64,000 nt of DNA from the NCBI GenBank assembly GCA_024637315.1, contig JAGXFH010000008.1, positions 1-64,000 of the forward strand. The letters are read 5' to 3'. Below, piece by piece: positions 28,541 to 36,240 of this stretch (positions are counted from its first letter, which is position 1; every line of letters starts with the position of its first letter). Made by a program: the position numbers and the translations under genes. The DNA comes from Brevirhabdus sp. (GTDB taxonomy: Bacteria; Pseudomonadota; Alphaproteobacteria; Rhodobacterales; Rhodobacteraceae). The notes below the pieces were generated by a model that worked only from the letters and a program-made list of their open reading frames with translations, did no database searches and was not told the origin of the DNA.

Positions 28541-29871
28541 TGGACCTCTATTCCTCGCAGCGAGCGATGCGGAATATGCGCAAGGCTGCGATGCAGCGCG
28601 GGGTGATCGCAATCCTCGATGTCGGCACCTCCAAGATCGCCTGTCTTGTCCTGCGCTTCGACGGCCCGGAAACCCTGAGAGAGTCCGATGGCGTGGGTTC
28701 GATGGCCGGCCAGTCGTCGTTCCGGATCATCGGTGCGGCCACGACCCGTTCCCGAGGGGTACGGTTTGGAGAAATCGACGCGATGCAGGAAACCGAGCGC
28801 GCGATCCGCACCGCGGTTCAGGCGGCACAGAAAATGGCCAATGTGCGCGTCGATCATGTGATCGCCTGTTTCTCGGGCGCGGGGCCGCGGTCTTACGGGC
28901 TGGCCGGTTCGATAGAGTTGCATGACAGCCAGGTCAGTGAGCAGGACGTGGCGCGGGCGTTGGCTGCCTGCGAGGTGCCGGACTTCGGCGCGGGCCGCGA
29001 AGTGTTGCACGCGCAGCCGGTCAACTTCGCATTGGACCACCGATCTGGAATGGGCGATCCGCGTGGGCAGATCGGCAACAAGCTGGCTGTCGACATGCAC
29101 CTTCTTACCGTCGATACCGACGTGATCCAGAACCTGCTTTACTGCATCAATCGTTGCGATCTTGACTTGGCGGGGATCGCCTCTTCTGCCTATGCCGCGG
29201 GCATTTCCAGCCTGGTCGAGGACGAACAGGAACTGGGTGCGGCCTGCATCGACATGGGCGGCGGAACCACCGGGCTGTCGATTTTCATCAAGAAGCACAT
29301 GATCTACACCGATTGCGTCCGGATGGGGGGCGACCACGTGACGATGGATATTTCCAAGGGCTTGCAGGTGCCCTTGGCGACGGCCGAGCGGATCAAGACG
29401 TTCTATGGCGGGGTTCATGCCACCGGAATGGATGACCGCGAGATGATCGAGATTGGCGGCGACACAGGCGACTGGGAACATGACCGGCGCACCGCAAGCC
29501 GTGCCGAACTGATCGGGATCATGCGACCGCGCGTCGAAGAGATACTGGAAGAGGTGCGCGCCCGTCTGGATGCCGCAGGCTTCGAGCATCTGCCGAGCCA
29601 GCAGATCGTGCTGACCGGCGGAGCCAGCCAGATACCGGGGCTGGATGGGCTGGCGCCGAAAATCCTTGGTCAGCAGGTCCGTATCGGCCGCCCGCTTCGG
29701 GTGCAGGGATTGCCGCAGGCCGCCACCGGATCCCCCTTTGCCGCGGCGGTCGGTCTTTGCCTTTTCGCGGCCCATCCGCAGGATGAGTGGTGGGATTTCG
29801 AGATCCCGTCGGAACGCTATCCGGCCCGATCGCTAAAGCGAGCGGTGAAGTGGTTCAAGGAGAACTGGTAG
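28537..29871 (+). CDS. ftsA: Cell division protein FtsA
   Basis: The 444-aa actin-like ATPase tethers FtsZ to the membrane and recruits later divisome proteins. Actin-fold motifs are VIAILDVGTSKIACLVL, the CIDMGGGTTGLSIF phosphate loop and IVLTGGASQIPGL. The C-terminus (SLKRAVKWFKENW) is an amphipathic membrane-targeting helix, as expected. A TTT-rich 377-bp gap separates it from ftsZ, so ftsZ can be transcribed independently. Confidence 0.95.
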   Translation: MMDLYSSQRAMRNMRKAAMQRGVIAILDVGTSKIACLVLRFDGPETLRESDGVGSMAGQSSFRIIGAATTRSRGVRFGEIDAMQETERAIRTAVQAAQKMANVRVDHVIACFSGAGPRSYGLAGSIELHDSQVSEQDVARALAACEVPDFGAGREVLHAQPVNFALDHRSGMGDPRGQIGNKLAVDMHLLTVDTDVIQNLLYCINRCDLDLAGIASSAYAAGISSLVEDEQELGAACIDMGGGTTGLSIFIKKHMIYTDCVRMGGDHVTMDISKGLQVPLATAERIKTFYGGVHATGMDDREMIEIGGDTGDWEHDRRTASRAELIGIMRPRVEEILEEVRARLDAAGFEHLPSQQIVLTGGASQIPGLDGLAPKILGQQVRIGRPLRVQGLPQAATGSPFAAAVGLCLFAAHPQDEWWDFEIPSERYPARSLKRAVKWFKENW

Positions 29872-30248
29872 AAGCGTCTCGACGGCGGTGGCGGCAAGAA
29901 TCACATGACCCCGCTTTTCTTCTGTGCTAAACTTATCCACAGGGTCCGAAGAGGCTTGAGGCAGACAGAGCAGTCGCCGCAACAACCTGGAATTGTGTCG
30001 GGATCCCGGCAAACGCAGTGTCTGCGAATGAATTGACCTGCATTCAATAAATTGTGGCACTCTAACAAAACTCCGCAACATGTCGGTAATTCGGCGAAAT
30101 CCCGCTAAACCTTGGAGAAATTCGACTATATTTTGTGGTAGTTTTGTGTTTTTTGGATGACGCGACGCGCGACTCCCCCTAAATTAAGAGTGAGTAGCGT
30201 AAGGCGGCCGCTTCGTCGGTCGGTAAAAAAGACAGGCGGGACAGATCT
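29872..30248 (+). promoter_or_regulatory. ftsA-ftsZ intergenic region (377 bp), ftsZ leader
   Basis: There is no gene here. The stretch is more AT-rich than its surroundings and holds a perfect DnaA box (listed separately), an inverted pair GAATG/CATTC with TTGACC between them (near 30030-30045), a possible -10 TATATT near 30127 without a good -35, and one GANTC site near 30169. It must contain the ftsZ promoter, but I cannot fix its position. Confidence 0.5.
29933..29941 (+). promoter_or_regulatory. Perfect DnaA box upstream of ftsZ
   Basis: TTATCCACA matches the E. coli strong DnaA box TTATNCACA exactly. It lies about 308 bp before the ftsZ start. In Caulobacter, DnaA is known to activate ftsZ, so a regulatory role is plausible. 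Confidence 0.6.
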
Positions 30249-31880
30249 ATGACATTGAATTTGAAGATGCCGGAACATGATGACCTGAAACCGCGTATTA
30301 CGGTCTTCGGCGTTGGCGGCGCTGGTGGCAACGCGGTCAACAACATGATCGAGAAGCAACTGGAAGGCGTAGAGTTCGTGGTGGCGAACACCGACGCGCA
30401 GGCGCTTCAGCAATCGACCGCACCCGCGAAGATCCAGATGGGCGTCAAGGTCACCGAAGGTTTGGGCGCGGGCGCGCGTCCGTCGGTAGGGGCCGCCGCT
30501 GCAGAAGAGACGATCGAGGAAATCGTCGATCACTTGGCCGGCGCGCATATGTGCTTCATCACCGCCGGGATGGGCGGCGGCACCGGCACCGGAGCTGCTC
30601 CGATCATTGCCCAGGCGGCACGGGAACTTGGGGTTCTGACCGTCGGCGTCGTTACCAAGCCGTTCCAGTTCGAAGGCGGCAAGCGGATGCGTCAGGCCGA
30701 TGAGGGCATCGAGACGCTGCAAAAGATGGTCGATACGCTGATCATCATTCCGAACCAGAACCTGTTCCGCCTTGCCAACGAAAAGACCACTTTCACCGAA
30801 GCCTTCAGCATGGCCGATGACGTTCTTTACCAGGGCGTCAAGGGTGTCACCGATCTGATGGTCCGTCCGGGCCTGATCAACCTCGACTTCGCCGATGTCC
30901 GCGCCGTGATGGACGAGATGGGCAAGGCGATGATGGGCACCGGTGAGGCCACCGGCGAGGATCGCGCGATCCAGGCCGCAGAGAAGGCGATCGCCAACCC
31001 GCTGCTGGACGAAATCAGCCTGCGCGGCGCCAAGGGTGTTCTGATCAACATCACCGGCGGTTATGATCTGACCCTGTTCGAACTGGACGAAGCCGCGAAC
31101 CGGATCCGCGAAGAGGTCGATCCGGATGCCAACATCATCGTCGGTTCGACGCTCGATACCGAGATGGAGGGCGCGATGCGTGTCTCTGTGGTCGCCACAG
31201 GCATTGACGCGAGCGAGTCGGTGCATGACATTCCCGTGCCGCGCCGCACGATGGCGGCCCCGTTGCAGTCGGCCGAAAAGGTCGAGGAGAAGGTCGCCCC
31301 CGTCGCCGCGAGGATCGAAGAGGATCTGGTGGCCCGCGAAGAGCGCACAGAGACGGCGCCCGAACCGCAACCCGAGCCGAGCCTGTTTCGGGACATCGAA
31401 CCTCAGGTCGAAGTCGCCGCCTCGCACCGGGCCGAACCGCGCCGCGCCGCGCCAAGGGCCGATATCGAGGACGATCTGCCGCCACCCGCCTATCAACCCC
31501 GGGTCGCAGAGTTCCAGCCGCAAGGCGACGATTATTCTGAACCCCCGGCACAAGACGAGTTCGTGGCACCCCGCGCGCCGTCGTCTGCCGGTACCCCGTC
31601 GCCACAGGCAATGGCCCGCCTGCAAGCGGCAGTGCAGAAGGTGCCCGCACATCAGACGCGCCCTGGCATGGCAACGCACCAGCCGCAGGATCGGCCGCGC
31701 TTCGGCATCAACTCTCTGATCAACCGGATGACCGGTCATCAGGGCGAGACTTCGCAGGACCGCAGTGCCGCGATGACCCGCCAGCAGCCGCAGATGCGCG
31801 CGGTTCAGGCCGAGCCCGAGCCGAACCCGGAAGAGGAAAAGATCGAGATTCCCGCCTTTCTGAGGCGCCAGGCCAACTGA
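30249..31880 (+). CDS. ftsZ: Cell division protein FtsZ
   Basis: The 543-aa tubulin-like GTPase forms the Z ring. The GTPase core shows [27 protein letters not shown], the GTP loop [11 protein letters not shown] (about 107-117), and the T7 loop [11 protein letters not shown]. The core ends near 320; a 200-residue linker rich in Pro, Glu and Gln then leads to the C-terminal peptide [13 protein letters not shown] that binds FtsA and other partners. The long linker is typical for Rhodobacterales. A strong terminator follows. Confidence 0.98.
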   Translation: MTLNLKMPEHDDLKPRITVFGVGGAGGNAVNNMIEKQLEGVEFVVANTDAQALQQSTAPAKIQMGVKVTEGLGAGARPSVGAAAAEETIEEIVDHLAGAHMCFITAGMGGGTGTGAAPIIAQAARELGVLTVGVVTKPFQFEGGKRMRQADEGIETLQKMVDTLIIIPNQNLFRLANEKTTFTEAFSMADDVLYQGVKGVTDLMVRPGLINLDFADVRAVMDEMGKAMMGTGEATGEDRAIQAAEKAIANPLLDEISLRGAKGVLINITGGYDLTLFELDEAANRIREEVDPDANIIVGSTLDTEMEGAMRVSVVATGIDASESVHDIPVPRRTMAAPLQSAEKVEEKVAPVAARIEEDLVAREERTETAPEPQPEPSLFRDIEPQVEVAASHRAEPRRAAPRADIEDDLPPPAYQPRVAEFQPQGDDYSEPPAQDEFVAPRAPSSAGTPSPQAMARLQAAVQKVPAHQTRPGMATHQPQDRPRFGINSLINRMTGHQGETSQDRSAAMTRQQPQMRAVQAEPEPNPEEEKIEIPAFLRRQAN

Positions 31881-31903
31881 CGACGCGTCACAAATTAATC
31901 AGG

Positions 31904-31929
31904 AAGGGCCAGCATCGTCTGGCCCTTTT
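31904..31929 (+). terminator. Rho-independent terminator after ftsZ
   Basis: Stem AAGGGCCAG (31904-31912), loop CATCGT, stem CTGGCCCTT (31919-31927), running into TTTT (31926-31929). It starts 24 nt after the ftsZ stop and implies that lpxC has its own promoter in the following 180 bp. Confidence 0.9.
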
Positions 31930-32108
31930 CGTTTGAAATCAAAGCGTTGAAACTTGATTCTTCAGCTTTCGGCGGGATTTCGCGCATATGATTCCGTGAT
32001 GTTTCAGAGCGTTGCAAAGATTGAGTTGAGCTATCGACACCCGCTGGTTAGGTCGTTGCAGTCGGCGGAGTGGGGGCACCGCCATAGAAGAACAGTTTGG
32101 GGTAATTC

Positions 32109-33029
32109 GTGCAGACGACCATCAAATCTCCTGTTTCGTTTATGGGTGCGGGGCTCCACTCGGGCACCCCCGTCCGGATGACGATTCACCCCGCCTCTGC
32201 GGAATATGGCATCTGGTTCCGCCGTACTGATATTTCCGTGGGCGATGCGCTGATCCCGGCGAAGTGGGACTCGGTCGTGCAGTCTCCGCTTTGCACGAAG
32301 CTGCGGAATGCCGCCGGCGCCGAAATTTCGACCGTCGAGCATGTCATGGCGGCCTTGGCTGGCTGCGGTGTGCAGAACGCTCTGATCGAAGTGGATGGGC
32401 CGGAAGTACCGATCCTTGACGGAAGCGCGGCCCCGTTCGTTGACGGCATCCTGGCGCGTGGCGTGCGTCGTCTGGCGTTGTCGGTCTGGGCAATCGAGAT
32501 CCTGCGTCCGATCACTGTGAGTGCGGGCGAAGCGACGGCGACTCTCTCGCCCTCTGACATCTTCGAGATCGAATTCGAGATCGAGTTCGACGAAGCTGCG
32601 ATAGGGCATCAGTCGAAGACCCTGAACATGGCAAATGGGGCCTTTGTGCGCGAGCTTTGCGACAGCCGGACATTCTGCCGCCAGAGCGATGTCGAAGCAA
32701 TGCGCGCCAACGGGTTGGCGCTGGGGGGGACGCTTGCGAATGCCGTCGTCGTCGACGGCGCAAACGTTCTGTCGCCCGGCGGGCTGCGCCACGCCGACGA
32801 GGCGGTGCGCCACAAGATGCTGGACGCGCTTGGCGATCTGGCGCTGGCCGGTGCGCCGATCTTAGGTCGATATACGGGGAACCGCGCGGGTCACGCCCTG
32901 ACCAACAAGCTGTTGCGCGCGCTTTTCGCTCAGCCCGATGCATACCGGACGGTGGTCTGCGATGATCACACCGCACTCCGGCTTCCGGGTGTTGGCGTTC
33001 GCCAGGCGGATATTCCCGCCGTCGCCTGA
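32109..33029 (+). CDS. lpxC: UDP-3-O-acyl-N-acetylglucosamine deacetylase LpxC
   Basis: The 306-aa zinc enzyme catalyses the committed step of lipid A synthesis. The start is GTG 32109. Recognisable are the opening IKSPVSFMGAGLHSG, the zinc histidine in STVEHVMAALAGCG, the DGSAAPFVDGI segment, the middle SRTFCRQSDVEAM segment and the second zinc site DEAVRHKMLDALGDL (H-x-x-x-D), then YTGNRAGHALTNKLLRAL. It follows the ftsZ terminator by about 180 nt. Confidence 0.96.
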   Translation: MQTTIKSPVSFMGAGLHSGTPVRMTIHPASAEYGIWFRRTDISVGDALIPAKWDSVVQSPLCTKLRNAAGAEISTVEHVMAALAGCGVQNALIEVDGPEVPILDGSAAPFVDGILARGVRRLALSVWAIEILRPITVSAGEATATLSPSDIFEIEFEIEFDEAAIGHQSKTLNMANGAFVRELCDSRTFCRQSDVEAMRANGLALGGTLANAVVVDGANVLSPGGLRHADEAVRHKMLDALGDLALAGAPILGRYTGNRAGHALTNKLLRALFAQPDAYRTVVCDDHTALRLPGVGVRQADIPAVA

Positions 33030-33146
33030 TCCCCGCGTCTAAACCCTTTCAAAGTCGTTTTGCACCGGTTTTTTCTGTGCTAGGACCACTGTAGAGAAGG
33101 CGAGCGGGTCATGCTTCGCAGGGGTTAGGTATTGGGTAGGCATCTG

Positions 33147-33986
33147 ATGGCAAAAGCCGGGTCAATCAACAGGTTGGGTTTGTCGATCGTGGCGCTGGCC
33201 ATGGTCGCATCCTGCGCTGGCGACGGCGGGCAGCGGGTGCCGTTGGATAATTTCTCTGCCGAAGAGATCTACCAACGTGGCGAGTACGAGCTGGCCAACA
33301 GACAGCCCGACGACGCGGCTTACTACTTTGGCGAGATCGAACGGCTTTATCCCTATTCCGAACTGGCAAAGCGCGCGCTGATCATGCAGGCGTTTTCCTA
33401 TCACAAGGATCGCGACTATCCCAACAGCCGCGCCAGTGCGCAGCGCTATCTGGATTTCTTCCCTTCTGGCGAGGATGCGGCCTATGCCCAGTACCTTCTG
33501 GCGCTGTCCTATTATGACCAGATCGACGATGTCGGTCGCGATCAGGGATTGACGTTCCAGGCCTTGCAGGCGCTTCGTGCAGTCATCGAGAATTATCCCG
33601 ACAGCGAATATGCGACTTCGGCGATCCTGAAATTCGATCTGGCCTTCGACCATCTGGCGGCGAAGGAAATGGAGATCGGACGTTATTACCTGAAGAAGGG
33701 CCACTATACCGCTGCGATCAACCGGTTCCGCGTGGTGGTCGAACAGTTCCAGACCACCAGCCACACCCCCGAGGCGCTGCACCGGCTGGTGGAAAGCTAC
33801 CTGTCGCTGGGTCTGGTTGACGAAGCGCAGACCGCCGGCGCCATTCTTGGCCACAATTTCCGGTCAAGCGAGTATTACGAGGACAGCTATGCGCTGTTGA
33901 CCGGTCAGGGGCTGAAGCCCGAGGCCCGCGGCGACAGCTGGCTGGCTGGCATCTACCGGCAGGTCATTCGCGGCGAATGGCTCTGA
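33147..33986 (+). CDS. bamD: Outer membrane assembly lipoprotein BamD
   Basis: The 279-aa lipoprotein is the essential TPR component of the BAM complex that inserts outer-membrane beta-barrels. I chose the ATG at 33147, with GGGTAGG 6 nt upstream, over a TTG five codons earlier. The signal sequence GLSIVALAMVASC ends in the lipobox cysteine. Several TPR units follow (AEEIYQRGEYELANRQPDDAAYYF; YSELAKRALIMQAFSYHKDRDY; YYLKKGHYTAAINRFRVVVE). The gene is 24 nt upstream of recN, as in many alphaproteobacteria. Confidence 0.93.
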   Translation: MAKAGSINRLGLSIVALAMVASCAGDGGQRVPLDNFSAEEIYQRGEYELANRQPDDAAYYFGEIERLYPYSELAKRALIMQAFSYHKDRDYPNSRASAQRYLDFFPSGEDAAYAQYLLALSYYDQIDDVGRDQGLTFQALQALRAVIENYPDSEYATSAILKFDLAFDHLAAKEMEIGRYYLKKGHYTAAINRFRVVVEQFQTTSHTPEALHRLVESYLSLGLVDEAQTAGAILGHNFRSSEYYEDSYALLTGQGLKPEARGDSWLAGIYRQVIRGEWL

Positions 33987-34010
33987 TCCAGGGCAGGGAG
34001 CGCGGGGACC

Positions 34011-35660
34011 ATGCTTAGGGGTCTCGACATCCGGGACATGCTGATCATCGAACGGCTGGAACTGGAATTTCAGCCCGGACTCAATGTGTTGACCGGTGAG
34101 ACCGGCGCTGGGAAAAGCATCCTTCTTGATTCTCTGGGCTTCGTTCTGGGCTGGCGCGGGCGGGCAGAACTGGTGCGTCAAGGCGCCGAGCAGGGCGAGG
34201 TTGTCGCGGTCTTCGATCTGCAGCCGGGCCATCCTGCTCAGGCGGTGCTTGCGGAGGCCGGGCTGCCGGTGGCCGAGGATCTGATCCTGCGGCGGGTGAA
34301 TTCGGCGGATGGCCGCAAGACGGCTTGGGTCAATGATCGCCGGGTCAGCGGCGAGGTGCTGCGGCAACTCTCGGATACACTGGTGGAACTGCACGGCCAG
34401 CACGATGATCGCGGCCTGCTGAACCCACGCGGACACAGGATCCTGCTGGATGATTTCGGTCAACTGACCGGCGATGTCGAGGTGGTTCGCAAGGCATGGC
34501 GCAGCCTTGGCGCAGCCGGGAAGGCCCTGGGTCGTGCAGAGCGCGCGTTGGCCGAAGTGGCGAAAGAGGAAGAGTTCCTGCGTCATGCCGTGGCCGAACT
34601 GGACGCTCTCGATCCGCAACCCGGCGAGGAGGAAAGCCTCGATTCCCGGCGTCGGCTGATGCAGGCATCAGAGCGGATTGGCGAGGATATTTCAAAGGCT
34701 TCCGCGGCACTTGGAAGTGATGGCGCCGAGGGCATGTTGTCTGACGCGGTGCGCTGGCTGGAAGGGGTGGCGGAGAAGGCTCAGGGGCGGTTGGAAGACC
34801 CGTTGGCAGCATTGTCGCGGGCTCTGAACGAGCTTGGCACGGCGCAGATGGCGGTTGAGGACTGCATCAGCGACATGGCGTTCAATCCGTCAGAACTGGA
34901 ACTGGTCGAGGACCGGCTGTTCGCGATCCGGGGATTGGCCAGAAAACACGGGGTGTTGGCCGACGATCTTGCAGCATTTGCCGAAGAGCTGCGCGGCAAA
35001 CTGGCGGCGCTGGAGGGCGGCGAGGCAGATCTGAAGGCGCTGCGGGCCGAGGTCGAGAAGGCCAAGGTGGAGTATGACCGGCTGGCGGCTTCGCTCAGCG
35101 GGAAACGCAAGGCGGCGGCGGCGAATCTGGATCGCGCGATGGCGGCGGAACTGGCGCCGCTGAAGATGGAACGCGCAGTTTTCGCCACGGAAATCGGCGC
35201 GGCGGAACCGGGGCCGGAGGGTCAGGACGAGGTGGCCTTTACCGTCGCCACGAACCCAGGCGCGCCGTCGGGGCCGTTGAACAAGATCGCCTCTGGCGGA
35301 GAGTTGAGCCGGTTTCTGCTGGCGTTGAAGGTCTGCCTGACGAAAGAGGCCAGCGGGTTGACGATGATTTTCGACGAGATTGACCGCGGTGTGGGGGGCG
35401 CAACTGCGGATGCCGTGGGCCGGAGACTTGCGCAGCTGGCGGAAAATACTCAGGTGCTGGTGGTCACGCATTCGCCGCAAGTGGCTGCCCGCGGCCGCCA
35501 TCATTGGCGAGTCGAAAAGGCGGTGGCGAAGGGAATGACGACATCGACAGTGACCTCGCTGGATGCCACCGCTCGGGTCGATGAGGTGGCCCGGATGCTG
35601 GCCGGGGATACCGTGACCGACGAGGCGCGCGGCGCTGCCAAGGCGCTGCTTGCGGGTTAG
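34011..35660 (+). CDS. recN: DNA repair protein RecN
   Basis: The 549-aa SMC-like ATPase acts early in double-strand break repair. It starts LRGLDIRDMLIIERLELEF, with Walker A GETGAGKSILLDSLG near residue 28, a central coiled coil (about 150-360) and the C-terminal ABC signature ASGGELSRFLLALK and Walker B MIFDEIDRGVGG, then VVTHSPQVAA. Length is standard. No LexA box is visible just upstream; it is probably transcribed with bamD. Confidence 0.96.
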   Translation: MLRGLDIRDMLIIERLELEFQPGLNVLTGETGAGKSILLDSLGFVLGWRGRAELVRQGAEQGEVVAVFDLQPGHPAQAVLAEAGLPVAEDLILRRVNSADGRKTAWVNDRRVSGEVLRQLSDTLVELHGQHDDRGLLNPRGHRILLDDFGQLTGDVEVVRKAWRSLGAAGKALGRAERALAEVAKEEEFLRHAVAELDALDPQPGEEESLDSRRRLMQASERIGEDISKASAALGSDGAEGMLSDAVRWLEGVAEKAQGRLEDPLAALSRALNELGTAQMAVEDCISDMAFNPSELELVEDRLFAIRGLARKHGVLADDLAAFAEELRGKLAALEGGEADLKALRAEVEKAKVEYDRLAASLSGKRKAAAANLDRAMAAELAPLKMERAVFATEIGAAEPGPEGQDEVAFTVATNPGAPSGPLNKIASGGELSRFLLALKVCLTKEASGLTMIFDEIDRGVGGATADAVGRRLAQLAENTQVLVVTHSPQVAARGRHHWRVEKAVAKGMTTSTVTSLDATARVDEVARMLAGDTVTDEARGAAKALLAG

Positions 35661-35715
35661 CTGTTTGATCCCGGCTTTGATGATCCGACTAGTTCCCTAG
35701 AATGGAGTGAGCGCT

Positions 35716-36058
35716 ATGGGCCAGATTCTACACGTGAGCGCAACCACGACAGAGGCAGTCCGTCGAGCGTTGCAGCATCGTCAAGCGAGCCTGAGGGCGC
35801 TGGCCATGCGCTCTGGCTTCCTTCAGAAGACGGCCGCCAGGTGGAAGAAGCGGACATCGACGACCGATGTGCCGACGGGTCCGAAAGAGCCGAAGTCGAC
35901 GTTGCTTACGATCGAGAAGACGACGAGCATTGTTGCTTTTCGCAGGCACACTCTGCTTGCGCAGTCGACGACTGCCGATAAGCGCTTCAGCCGAAGATGC
36001 CATATCTGACGCGGCTATCGCTCAATCGTTGCCTTCAGCGACACGGCGTCTCTCGCCT
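35716..36058 (+). pseudogene. IS481-family transposase relic
   Basis: The first 80 codons read MGQILHVSATTTEAVRRALQ, then LRALAMRSGFLQKTAARWKKR, then TGPKEPKSTLLTIE and IVAFRRHTLL: the N-terminal HTH region of the IS481 transposases common in Rhodobacterales. After a frame change near 35960 the match continues (ALQPKMPYLTRLSLNRCLQR, HGVSRL) with an in-frame stop just before it, then ends. The DDE catalytic core is missing altogether. A ribosome-site-like GGAG precedes the ATG. The fragment marks an old insertion between recN and the protease gene. Confidence 0.85.
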
Positions 36059-36240
36059 GCACCAGAGTTGGGCTGCCCCATACAAAGGCGCCGCTGAATT
36101 CCTCGGCGCCGCCTCCAGAAAATGAATACCGTTCCGCTCCCGGCCAAACTGACTCTGGACCCAATTCTGGAAACCGAGTTCGGAAGCAGGTCGGTGGAGT
36201 TGGACCATGCATTGGCGCAAAGTGCGAGTTCGCCGAGCTT

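Noticed and set aside
31930-32108. TTGAAA and TTGCAA as -35 boxes of the lpxC promoter
   Set aside because: No plausible -10 at the right spacing for either; the promoter must be here but cannot be placed.
33987-34010. LexA box for recN
   Set aside because: recN is often SOS-controlled, but no GTTC-N7-GTTC or GAAC-N7-GAAC was seen upstream of recN or of bamD.
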